A DNA stretch of 64,000 nt from Oopsacas minuta (Eukaryota > Porifera > Hexactinellida > Lyssacinosida > Leucopsacidae). Under the pieces are notes generated by a model. It was not told where the DNA came from. It was given only the letters and a program-made list of their open reading frames with translations, and made no database searches. The stretch spans positions 310,001 to 374,000 of the forward strand of contig JAKMXF010000302.1 of NCBI GenBank assembly GCA_024704765.1, given 5' to 3'. Every line of letters starts with the position of its first letter. Positions within the stretch are counted from its first letter, which is position 1. This document shows positions 48,414-59,755 of the stretch, piece by piece. A program made the position numbers and the translations under genes.

Positions 48414-49645
48414 ATGGAATTTGGTTTGAATGAAATTCACACTTCAGAGATTGTTAATTTCCTACGATTCTCACGGTATCAGAGAGCTAACCGGCTCAAA
48501 GGTATAGACTGTGCATTCCAAGATTTAATAGAGAGCCGCCTTGCGGAAGATAACACATTTACCGATGCTGAGGTGATTATATAGTGACATACCTATACCC
48601 TGCAACCATGTGGTTATTACCAAATGAATTGTAATCTTAAAAATACGATGATCTAGTCAAACGTGAACTTGTAGTGCAAAAGTATTACATAAGTGATAGA
48701 AGGAAGGACTTATATACTGTGACGGAACCTTAGTAATGCTAGATCAGCTTTTTATTCTATTTATGTATTTCCATATTATAGCGGAATAAACTGAAATGCA
48801 TGGTTGTATCATTATCGAGATGCTTTTAGGTACGAGACATGCTAGAAGGCCTGCAGGCTGTTGTAAGCAGTGATATGGAATCAGAGCTGATACACAGTGC
48901 TCATACTAACACATTACTACTAAGACAGTTATTTCAGCAGGGGGAGAAATGGCACCTTACTTTACAAGCTGATATATCTGAATTGGAAAATAGAGAATTG
49001 TTAGATGGAATCAAGGAGTTTGAAGAGAAGCAGCTAATGATGCAAGGTAGTTTATTGTAGGAAAGTTCATGGACTTATTGACTATTTTCAATAACTATTG
49101 TTCGATATTATTGTTATACATCTACAGGAGCAGATAAATTTGCTTCACCCCCTCCTCCCCCTCAGAAACCTAAACTAGCTCCTCTCAACGAGCCTGGAGT
49201 AACCATGATATTAGAGAAGGAATTGAAAGAAGTGAAATTAGAAAATGATAATCTTCGTTCTAAAGTGAAGTCACTTGAATCTCGTTATAACTCTGTTGCT
49301 AAGGAGTCCAGTACTGTTAGGGCAAAGCTTTTGGAAACGATTGATAAACTGAAATCTGCAGAAGAAGCTGTAGCTTTGTCACAACAGAATAACTCTAGTA
49401 TTATTGAGGAGCCAGTTCAGCAGACTATAACACATAATACTGAAGTTGATAATAAAGAGTTAAGTGAGAGTAAGCATGAGATTCTGAAGCTTAGAGCTGA
49501 ACTGGAAAGTGTTAAAAATGAGATGGAGAAGAAACTACAAGAAACTTCTCAATTCCAGAATTTAAAGAAAATGCTTGGTACTAAGAATGAGCAACTAAAA
49601 GATCTCAGAACACGAATAGCTAAATACGAAGAAGTCCCCGAATAA
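48414..49645 (+). CDS. LZTFL1: Leucine zipper transcription factor-like 1, BBSome regulator
   Basis: LZTFL1 (BBS17) binds the BBSome and controls its ciliary entry and export. Exons (plus): 48414-48572, 48830-49046 and 49128-49645, giving 297 residues (human 299). The N-terminus GLNEIHTSEIVNFLRFSRYQRANRLKGIDCAFQDL matches human GLNEHHQNEVINYMRFARSKRGLRLKTVDSCFQDL. A Pro-rich stretch (PPPPPQKPKLAPLNEPG) precedes a long coiled coil covering the C-terminal half, again as in human. It is followed only 149 bp later by CC2D2A, another cilium gene, on the same strand. Exon 1 is too short and interrupted to show as a long open frame; it was found from the homologous start. Confidence 0.93.
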
Positions 49646-49794
49646 CCGCTTCCTTTACTCACTTCTAGTTATCACCATGTACTGTATCTAGTTAATGAAT
49701 TCTGTGTTTTATCTTTATAGATCTTTGTCGTTTCGATTGAAATATATTTCACTGCTAAATACATCTTAACTAGAGAATAATACAGTTTTGTAGC

Positions 49795-52700
49795 ATGTCA
49801 AAAACACAGCTATTTAGTCCTGATATTATAGAAGAGATATCTTTATCAGAGTCTCATAACGAAGGAGATGAGGTAGATAAGATAGAAACTAATACTGTAA
49901 GTATAGAAGATGCTCTATTACAGAGATTAGAATTGAAGAAACAGAATTTACAGAAGAAGCTAGCAGGGAGGAGAGATTCTGATTCTATACAGATAGCACC
50001 ACCTGAAAACAATTGTTCGTTAAATAACTTGAATAGAAATAAGTAAATTTGTATTTTAGCTTTATTCTATCAGCTGAGTCACAGAGTGGATCAGGTCTAC
50101 ATGACCGCCTGAAGCAGAAGTTGTTAGCGATGAGAGAGAGTGCTAGTGAGTCTAAACTAGAGGGAGGTAATGTGTTACTGGAACAAGAGAGAGTACAAAA
50201 AGGAAGGAAGAAGGAAGATATCGAAATGAGTTTAATTCGTAAACGTGAGAATCATTTATTTTCATGTACTACAAATTACGTAATAATTGTGTTGTAATTA
50301 GCACTTAGAAGTCTACCACCCATCGCTACAGATAGAGGATCATCCAAATCTCCTGTTGTATCATTCCAGAATGAAAATGCTGACATGCATCTCAACCAAG
50401 AGCGTAGCGAGGGAGATGAATTAGATGGTATATTCTCAAGAAACTTACTTGATCAAAATGATGAAGTAAGTACTAATATTTAAGCTATGTGTATCTATAT
50501 TATTATTAATATCCCGTAGACAGCAAGTGATGCAACAGAGATTAGAGATGATGAAGACTCAATTCATTCAGAGACTATACCATTCATTTCACAAGAACCA
50601 CTAGATATATTGGTATACCAGCCTCCTAGATACAGGTAAATTGACAGCAGAAGTTTAAGTAATTAACTATAATAATGGACATATTGAGTGTACGACTGTT
50701 GTCTGCCATGGAATGATCCACTGTATTCTGTATTTATAGATACGCAGCAGAGAGATTAGAACAAGAAAATACAGTTTTGTTTGCGAAACAAGGATTATTC
50801 CCACCAGAAAACAACCCTGTCACTTTAGAACAAAAACAAGGTTCTGATCTAGAGCTGCGAGTTGCACAAGAGGAAGGCTTATATGTACCAGAGGTTATGC
50901 TGCCTCCTAACAGGACATTGATAGCTATGGAGCATAGAATAGTTAGAGAGAAAGCTAAGAATTGGTTTGGAGAAGATGGACAGTTGAAAGGGCTCACTGG
51001 GAAATTCCAAACTTCATCTAAAAAAGGTGATTTTCATTTACATACAGTCAGCTCTCCTTATATCGGAGGTCAAGGAACCCAATAATTCTTCGGTATAACC
51101 GATGAATATATATGTTGATTTGACGGTTTGGGTGATCTCAAACCGTTTACGACTTCAGACTTCGATAGAAGTGGTAATACACGCTTGTCCGTGTTTTTGC
51201 AATGTAATGGGACTTAACTGTATATATTATCAGTAAATATATTATCTGATGCATATAGGATTATTTCATCAGAGAAAAGAGCTATTCTCACCCACAAACC
51301 ATTTAATACAGTATCAGCCTTCAGCTGTATTTCCTAATCTAGACAGACAGTCAGTTATCAGCAATCCCAATCAAACCGATATAATTTCCACAAATATACA
51401 TCTTTCAGTTTATATCAGCAGTTTGAGATTCACACATCATTGGTTATTCAGCAATGAGCATTTGCTATGCTGTACTCTATACGCTCTACAGCTACAGTAT
51501 AATAGACTGAAGGAGAGAGATAGCGCAGAAATGCACTTCAGACATTTACAAGCACTAAGAAGACAGCTGAGATCTCTGAAAGCAGAATTTGATAAACTAA
51601 TGCTACAGAGTCTAACTGGTATTGAGATAGAACAAAAAGCTAATGACGTCACACAACTTAAACAGGAGATTAGCGAGTATAGACAGCTGAGAAGTGTAGA
51701 GTTAGAGAAAGAACAACAGCTGTTGAAGAGGATATTCAAGGTATAAATAGAAATAAACGGCTGATGGTTTATTTACAAAAATTTTGATTAGGTTTGGAGT
51801 CAATTGAAACAGCTACGTATAGAACAAGGTTACGTTAGTACTGCAGCTAGATTAAGAATAAAGAAGACTAATGTTGTTGATGTAGAAGAAGATAGAGTAA
51901 ATTTCTTAACGGAATTGGAAGAGGAATTGATGGAGCTGAAGGAAGAGCATGATGAAAAGCTTTCTGGTGAAAGAATCAAGTAAGTATTTTGTGAACCTAC
52001 TAGAGTTATCACAGTTACTGATTTTACACATAGTTATGAGGTAGCTTATGACCAATGGAGACGAGACCAAGGGGAGAGAAAGAAGCTCTTGGATGACAGT
52101 CAGGGTTCAGCTCTCTCTATACCTCCTGATACCCCACCTCCTGTCCCAGTCTCAGAGTTTGTAGAGGCTGAAGTTAGACGGAGACTGAATGAAGAATATC
52201 TAGCGGCTAGGAGACACCCAGGCCAACCCGTATTAACTCCAGAACTTTATCTTAATATGCCTATATCTGGTCAGATTGAAGATCAGAAAGAATTAAGTCG
52301 TAGAAGAGAAATAGAGAAATTAAGCTTCTTTATTCGTGTTAGAGTTAATGGGGAAACTGCTTGTGAAACGAGACATAGAAAACTCAAGCAAGACTTCATT
52401 ATAGATTTTCAAGTTTGTTCAAACAATTTATCAAAATAATTCAATTTTATAATTGGTATTATAGGAACAATTTCAACTCGAATTACGTCATAAGCCAGAA
52501 TCAGTTATCCTACAAGTGTATCAGGCCTCATTCAATCCTGCGCTATTAGCAGAAGTACCGTGTCCTCTGCCTATAGACATACCAGTTCAGAAACCAGCAA
52601 CTAATCCCATGCTACAATCTCTAGACTTCACTTATGATAAAGTTATGCATGTTAAGCTAGGATTAGGAGCCGGTATTCCATCACGGGGAGGAGGCATTCT

Positions 52701-55348
52701 CCCTTATACGACGGGTGTACTTAACTCTAGTGCTGAGCTGTATGGACAATCTGGTAGCAATTGTACAGAGAGAGATGAATGGAAAGGATATGGGAAATTA
52801 GCAAAACTGCCCCTAGGTATTTCTATTAAACATTTTCAATGACATTCACTGTATAACTTTTCTCACGTATTAGATGCTGAGAAGATAAGAGCTACTCTGA
52901 CGTCATCTAGATTGGATCCAAATGATCCTCGAAACATTCCACTCTTACAACTGCTACGCTCTCTCCCTACAGAAGATAGCAGTAATACATTCAGACTGAC
53001 TAGGATGGATTTAGTACGTCCTTTTATCTCACAACGAGAATTCCTTTCTAACCCTAATTTTAATACAATAAAAGAAAAGCATCAGTAAGTACTACGTATA
53101 TTAAAAGATAGTTTATTTGTTCAGGTTTCATAAATACATGTCTTCAAAGGTTTGAGTTGAGTTCAGCTAGACCAGTTCAATATGATGATGAGCTAACAAT
53201 GCTAGCAGACAGTCCTGTAAGGACACAGCCTAGTTTAGAGGATATACAACCTATGTCTGATCAAGATTTCACTCCTTGGCATCCTGGTACCGAGAAATTC
53301 TACCAAATGGTAAAACATGATATATCTAAACAGGCAGAGATTAAAACCCCCGATTACACATTGGAAGAAGTTGTGATAGAAGATCCAGTACCCAACACCG
53401 GTATTCTTACGAAATATATACATCAGCTGTTCTCTCCCAAGAGACCTCTCCAACCCAAAAGGGTACCACGCAGGACTCTACCTTCTAAGCACACTAACAT
53501 ACGGGAACTTAATCTAGTCCTACGAGTACTACAGGGGTACAACTTTCCTACTCGTGTGATAGAACCTGACAAGCCTGGCCCTAGGCTTGGTCGTACACTA
53601 GCTGGTCAGTGGAGAGAGAGTAGTAGTGCTCATGTCAGTACTATGATGAGTGAAATACAGGAGGATATCAGTGAAGATGATACTCCTAACGAGACTAATC
53701 CTTTCATTGAGATTAGATTCCAAGGAACAACTTATAGGTATGTAGAATATTAATATTCTAATCCAATTTACAATATGAATATTCCTTTAGAACAAAACAA
53801 TCACTAGGGGTGAATCCCTGTTGGAATGAAGAACTTATAATCAAATTCCACACACCTGTGCCTACTAGCACATTCTCAGCTGATTCTCTCTTATCCAGCA
53901 CAGATATATTATACTTCAATGCTTTTGATCTAGTACGTGTAGATGCATTAGAAGATGAGAGACTACGAGCTAACACTATAAAGGAACGGTTACAATATAG
54001 ATGGCTAGGATCATTCCAAATACCTTTCCATACAATTCTAGTTAACTCTAGAGTTGATGGAACTTTCAAGATGCAAGCCCCTAAGATGCTGTTTGGCTAT
54101 GAGAGGGCTGATAGACTAGATGATACTGATATGCAACTGAGTATGTTCATTACGCTAGACCCTCTCATAAAGCCTCATAGATCTATATATGCTACACAAC
54201 TTGATAAAGATGATAAGAAACAAATTGAAAAATTTAAACACGAGACTGATTCACTTGGAAACAATTTTCCAGATAGAGAATATACCGTTAGTGTATGTGA
54301 TATTGATGGGAGACAAGTTATAGTGAACAGGTGAATCACACACTACAATATTTCCCTGTGATTATTTAATTTATAATTCATATATGTTAGGTATATAAGC
54401 CCATTGAATCCACCAGAAAGTCTATTATCACAAGAAGATCCCTGTAATTTGAAGAGTTTACAGAGAATATCTAGGTTTGTATCTCTAATCCCGTTTCTAC
54501 CAGATAGTCAGTGTCTAGAGGGTCTGTCTGATGTCTGGGTACCAGCTGAAGAATTCCTTAAACTTAGATGTGGAGATGAAGAAGAACATGCTACTCTCCT
54601 CCTTAACTATTTCCTATTTCTAGACATAGAGGCATGGCTAGTGTTAGGTTTTGGAATACCAGAAGGTTCTACCTCCTATGTATTGAGTAGAGACAAAAGA
54701 TCTCGTAGCTTCTGTCTATGGAATCCATCTAATGGAGAGAGATTTGCTCCTTCAGACGTTAACTGTCCTCTATTACATATTTATACTGTATTATCTGCTA
54801 AGAAGATACACTTTAACATTCAATCATCTACCAAACCATCTGATATTATCTTCGATTTCAGTAACAGTCGTAAATGGAAAACCTGTGTAGTTGCAGAGGG
54901 CATACCTCAGAATAGCTTACAGCCCTCTGAGCTAGTATACACTCCCCCAGACCTTGCTAAGGCCTCACAACTCCAGGACACAATACAACACAGATTACAG
55001 CATCGTATTGAAAAATGGCGCAGTAGAATGCCTACTCACTGGAATAGATATGCAAGCGATATGCTCAATGAACAGCTGATTAAATGTGAAGAATCCTATC
55101 CTCACATACCTGAGTTTGAATTAAAACAAGCATTCGAGGCTTTATTCACTACTTTCCAAATAGTAGGTTTCCCTATTCATCTAACCCCTACCTCCCTCAA
55201 GGGCATTGAAGAACAAGTATATACTACAGGTATACACACGTGTCAAGAACCAGGAGTTGAATACGTTTTAGCTTGCTACGTACATCCTTATCCTAGCGAT
55301 GTACACTCTATATGGATATATCTTGCTACCATGGTACCTAGAGAGTGA
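49795..55348 (+). CDS. CC2D2A: Coiled-coil and C2 domain protein 2A, ciliary transition zone
   Basis: CC2D2A is part of the MKS/B9 complex at the ciliary transition zone. Thirteen exons (plus): 49795-50014, 50074-50238, 50302-50465, 50520-50635, 50740-51026, 51259-51740, 51792-51979, 52034-52412, 52465-52816, 52874-53084, 53150-53737, 53791-54330 and 54391-55348, all in phase, giving about 1549 residues (human 1620). Visible parts: acidic N-terminus, coiled coils (exons 6-7), the C2 domain (about 970-1140, NIRELNLVLRVLQGYNFPTR), and the transglutaminase-like region with GDEEEHATLLLNYFLFL...AWLVLGFGIPEG, followed by YPSDVHSIWIYLATMV at the C-terminus, both close to human. Exon 6 may contain a further in-frame 84-bp intron (51407-51490). 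Intron 5 contains a short inverted-repeat element. Confidence 0.92.
51045..51220. mobile_element. Short inverted-repeat element (MITE-like) in CC2D2A intron 5
   Basis: A 176-bp element flanked by TA on both sides. The left end starts CAGTCAGCTCTCCTTATATC; the right, reverse complemented, starts CAGTTAAGTCCCATTACATT. The interior holds TTGACGGTTTGG as in the MCM6 intron 3 element, so both probably come from one family. Confidence 0.72.
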
Positions 55349-55431
55349 AGTCCGAATATTTAATTTTCTATCAGTCACGTCACCTATTTAAAAGACATGC
55401 ACACACTGTAACATTAATTGGGGTATGTGTA

Positions 55432-55471
55432 TTAATTAATTGGATTTTGTATATTGTTATTATCTCCTCTC

Positions 55472-55514
<43 letters not shown>

Positions 55515-56688
55515 GCTGTTGTTGTTGCTGTTGGAGCATAGCGTATCTCTCAATCCTCATAATGACTGGCCTCGTGTCTATCCCTATTACTGCCCTCAGT
55601 CCTGATATTAGATCGCTGAATGTTACTGTAGGCTGTTTCCTACAATATAATTTTTTAAATATTTGTTAAGCTATTGTGTTAAAAATACTTACTTCCACCA
55701 TTGAAAGAGGAATTGATAGCATTTCTCATTTTCGCTTTCTTTATTGAACATTTCTTCTACTTTTTTCAAGTTGACATCTAATTCAAGAGCTAAACATTCC
55801 CAGAATGGTAGGACATAAGGCAATAGATCAGAAAAGAACTTTTCTGGACTGTTGTCTGTCAGAGGCCTATCTAAATCTGGAATTATTTCAAGCTGTGGAC
55901 ATTTCTCTAAGAGTTGTATTTCCTTGCATTTCTTAACACCAACACTTTCTAAAATGCAATGCTACTCATTATACACGTCATTTGAGAGAATTTATGATTA
56001 ACTTACTTCTCCACTCAAACATATTTATGCCAATCAGCTGACAAGCCAATTGAGTAAACTTATCTATTGCATAGTTAGCTAGGTCTAGGCAATACGGAGG
56101 TGTCCTCAATATGTAATTCTTTTTCAGTTTGAATGCTGATGGTATATAATCTATAAGATTTGGATATTCTTTAAGGAAGATTGGCATTACTTTACTACCA
56201 TTCTTATTGAATATTTCTGAGTATAATAGTTGTCCTTCATAAGCTATACTTTTAGATTCTCTATCATCTTTCCTACTCTTCTGTGTTATTAGTTTGTAGT
56301 ATTCTGGACTATTTATCATCAGTATCTTATCGCATAGCTCTATCTTATTCGCGATTCCGAAAGCTAAATTGCCCTCTGTGTGATCGAGGAAATCCACGCT
56401 CACTTCAATCCCCAAAGCAAGTAGACAATACACGAATTGGTAAACTGTATTAATCCATTTAGGATCAGTCGAATCGTCCTTGCAGTAAGATACAAATACT
56501 TTCCTATAAACAGGAGAGAATGCTTGGTTAATTCTTTTAATTTCTTCTATGACCTCTTTCTCTAAATTGCAAACAAAATTTAAACTGATAAAAGGTATCA
56601 AAAGTCTAGTTTCTTTACCTTCTCTCGGTAGCAGATCAAATTCATTTTCATTGTTATAATTAGCCATAATCTGTAAAGTTGGTTGCAT
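55432..56688 (-). CDS. SEFIR-DEATH domain protein with C-terminal polyglutamine
   Basis: Exons (minus): 56688-56007, 55948-55693 and 55639-55432, in phase, giving 381 residues. Residues about 62-215 form a SEFIR/TIR-like domain: KVFVSYCKDD (strand A, box 1), WINTVYQFVYCLLALGIEVSVDF, KILMINSPEYYKL and the KVMPIFLKE strand. SEFIR domains occur in IL-17 receptors and Act1/CIKS. Residues about 245-330 form a death-domain-like helical bundle, with LPYVLPFWECLALELDVNLKKVEEM, CYQFLFQWWK and the TVTFSDLISGLRAV segment. A run of 21 glutamines follows (55471-55533, CAA/CAG). No signal peptide or membrane segment is seen, so it is a cytosolic adaptor in form. Function in innate immune signalling is inference. 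It converges on CC2D2A (83 bp apart) and diverges from TCP1 (135 bp). Confidence 0.8.
55471..55533 (-). repeat. CAA/CAG tract coding 21 glutamines
   Basis: On the plus strand this is (TTG)n with three CTG interruptions; on the minus strand it is in frame with the third exon of the SEFIR-DEATH gene and codes 21 consecutive Gln. It is a microsatellite within coding sequence and so likely length-variable. Confidence 0.88.
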
Positions 56689-56823
56689 ACCCTACTTTAT
56701 ATTGTTATACTGCATACCTAGCTATTGCTAAAGATATCATATTCAATGACTATTAAGTATACCTAACTATTTTCATATATTATATTAGCAAGTTGATATT
56801 AATTATACGCGAATTATTGCACA

Positions 56824-58880
56824 ATGTCTACTTCTGTAAAACTATCAGTTGGAGGAGAGCGCAGAACAGGCGAGGATGTCCGTACTCAGAATGTGATGGC
56901 AGCTGTATCTATTGCGAATATTGTCAAAACCTCCCTTGGCCCTGTAGGTCTAGACAAGATGTTAGTAGATGATATTGGAGATGTTACAATTACTAATGAC
57001 GGTGCTACTATTCTAAAGCTACTAGAAGTAGAACATCCTGCTGCAAAGGTAGAGGAGAACTAGAATTATAAACATACCGATGATATTAATGTTTATAGGT
57101 GTTATGCGAGTTAGCAGACTTACAAGATCAAGAGATTGGAGATGGTACTACTTCAGTAGTTATCGTTGCAGCTGAGTTGTTGAAAAACGCGAATGAGCTG
57201 GTCAAGTATAAGATCCATCCTACTAGCATTATATCTGGGTATAAACTAGCTTGCAAAGAAGCTGTCAAATACATGCAAGACAATCTATCAATAAAGGTAA
57301 ATTCGTATAAACTTCAAATCATTATTGTTTTATTGTTCTTACCTCAAGGTTGATGAATTGGGTAGAGACTGTCTGATAAATGTAGCTAAGACATCAATGT
57401 CTTCAAAGATAATCGGCCCTGATTCAGATTTCTTCTCTAACATGGTAGTAGAAGCTTGTCTCTCAATCAAACGCACTACAACTAAAGGGGAAATAAAGTG
57501 TCCTATAAAAGCTATCAATGTATTGAAAGCTCATGGAAAGAGCAGTAGAGAATCTATGTTAGTGAATGGATACGCTTTGAATTGTACTGTAGCTTCTCAG
57601 CTGATGGTTAAGAGAATTACACAAGCTAAAATAGCTATGCTTGATTTCGGTCTTAATAAAGCTAGAATGAATTTGGGCGTTAGTGTGAGTAAATTCTTTC
57701 TAGTTAATTCTATAATCATTGAATTATCAGTTATACTATAACTCTAGGTGCTTGTAGAAAATCCTGACAATCTAGAAGCTATTCGTCAGAGAGAAACTGA
57801 TATAACAAAGGAGCGTATTCAGAAAATACTCTCTTCAGGTGCTAATGTTATTCTAACTACAGCTGGTATAGACGATCAGAGTATGAAGCCATTTATTGAT
57901 GCAGGTTAGAGTTCGCTTCATAATAGACCATACACATTTTCTCTTAGATTAATATTATGTAATAAATATAGGAGCAATGGCAGTACGCAGATGTAAGAGA
58001 GAGGACTTGAAGCGTATAGCACGTATGACAGGAGGACAGCTCTGCTCTACTCTTGCTAACATGGAGGGAGAAGAGAGCTTTGAAGCATCTATGCTAGGGC
58101 ATGCTGATGAGGTTGTGCAGGAGAGAATCTCTGATGATGAGTTGTTACTTATAAAAGGAACACAAGTGAGAATTTACCATACTATACCTGTAGCATATAT
58201 TGGTTACTATTTGCTATGATATAGGCAAAGATATCTGCTAGTATTATATTGAGAGGGGCAAATGACTTCATGATAGATGAGATGGAGAGATCAATTCATG
58301 ATGCTCTCTGTGTAGTACGTAGAGTAATGGAGTCTAACTATGTGTGTCCTGGCGGTGGAGCTTGTGAAGCAGCGCTATCCATTTATCTAGGTTAGTTATA
58401 CTGTGGTCTATCTATCTATTTGTATATTATTATTATTCATTGTTGATTCGTTTTAGAAAATTTCGCCACTACACTATCATCACGTGAACAGATTGCTATC
58501 GCGGAATTCGCTAAATCTCTTCTTGTTATACCAAAGACACTAGCAGTAAATGCAGCACTAGACTCTACAGATCTTGTTGCTAGAATACGTGCTTTTCACA
58601 ATATGTCTCAGTCAGATGCTACGAAAGAGAATCTCAAATGGTGTGGACTAGATTTATACAAAGGTTGTAGAATTCTATATTTATACAGAACAGATATTTC
58701 TGTATTTACCTTCCATTTATAGGTTCTGTGAGAGATAGCAAGCAGTCTGGAGTACTCGAGCCTCTAATTTCTAAAGTAAAATGTTTGAAGTTCGCAACAG
58801 AAGCTGCGATAACAATTCTTCGAATAGATGACATGATCAAGATAGCTCCTGAACCTAAGCAACCAGACAGACATCATTAG
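56824..58880 (+). CDS. TCP1: T-complex protein 1 subunit alpha (CCT1)
   Basis: CCT1 is one of eight subunits of the cytosolic chaperonin CCT/TRiC, which folds actin and tubulin. Exons (plus): 56824-57048, 57099-57296, 57349-57684, 57748-57904, 57972-58165, 58225-58390, 58457-58663 and 58723-58880, in phase, giving 546 residues (human 556). [56 protein letters not shown] (nucleotide site with catalytic Asp) and NILKAHG-like NVLKAHGKS identify the alpha subunit. [10 protein letters not shown] and [11 protein letters not shown] near the C-terminus also match. The C-terminal tail is shorter than in vertebrates. Introns are 50-70 bp. The gene diverges from the SEFIR-DEATH gene, with 135 bp between starts. 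Confidence 0.97.
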
Positions 58881-59080
58881 TCAGCTGAAAGAAGAATAGG
58901 CTGCGAGTTCATTAGGATAAATAGAATATAGCAAATATTTTAGTCATGAACTTGCGTAGTTTACCACATTGTATGAGAATTGAGTTAATTTACGGAATAG
59001 AATAGCCCGAATTTAACTTAAGATTTTTCCCGATATTTAACAGAGCATTTTCCTTTTGAATTAGAGTTTATTTGGAAAAA

Positions 59081-59635
59081 ATGTCTTTCTTGACTGCTTC
59101 TCTTCGCTACGGTAGCAGACCATTCTTGCTTGCTAACCAACAATCGTTTCTATACAGAAACCCTATAAACCGAATACAAGCTAGAACTAGTATGGAGAGT
59201 CCTGAACCAGGTGATACTCCTATTTTATCAGAAGATTTTTTCAAGAAGCAGATGAGATTGAAACGACCTCTCTCTCCCTTCATTTCCATCTACAAACCGC
59301 AGATAACCTGGACCATGTCAATCGGATATAGAATTACAGAAGTATTTATACTGGGCTCTATATCTACATACGGTATTTATCTATTCGCAATGGACTACAC
59401 AAATTTTGGTTATCTCTTCACAGCACTCAGTGATTTACAGATACCTTCCTCTGTCCTTACAGCTGTTAAACTTATTGCGGGTATACCATTTGGTTATTTC
59501 GTGTGGGGTGGATTGAGACATATAGCTTGGGATAGAGGGATCGGTTTCTCACTACCCACATTGTATAAGTCTGCTTACCTAACAATAACATTGTCATTAC
59601 TGACTGGTTTAGCACTAGCTTTTTGCAAATTCTAA
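59081..59635 (+). CDS. SDHC: Succinate dehydrogenase cytochrome b560 subunit (SDHC), atypical haem site
   Basis: SDHC anchors complex II in the inner mitochondrial membrane and helps form the ubiquinone and haem b sites. The 184-residue protein has a probable mitochondrial presequence (about 1-35, basic, SLRYGSR...NRIQAR), the family motif RPLSPFISIYKPQ (62-74), three membrane segments and LRHIAWDRGIGF. Ser80 and Arg84 of the quinone site (SxxxR in SIGYRIT) are kept. The usual haem-ligand His in YHxxxGIRH is replaced: the sequence reads YFVWGGLRH, with Phe140 in that place. The start is the ATG at 59081; a TTG nine bases upstream is not needed. Single exon. Confidence 0.92.
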   Translation: MSFLTASLRYGSRPFLLANQQSFLYRNPINRIQARTSMESPEPGDTPILSEDFFKKQMRLKRPLSPFISIYKPQITWTMSIGYRITEVFILGSISTYGIYLFAMDYTNFGYLFTALSDLQIPSSVLTAVKLIAGIPFGYFVWGGLRHIAWDRGIGFSLPTLYKSAYLTITLSLLTGLALAFCKF

Positions 59636-59755
59636 CAAGCTGTGTACTTAAAGCATTATTTGTCTGTTATTGATTATTATAATTACATCCATCATTTATA
59701 TTACTAAAATTAATCATTTCCAAGATGATTTAAATTGGTTCTAGATTGTGGCTAA

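Noticed and set aside
55471..55533. Plain (TTG)n microsatellite in intergenic DNA
   Set aside because: It is in frame with the third exon of the SEFIR-DEATH gene and so is coding polyglutamine.
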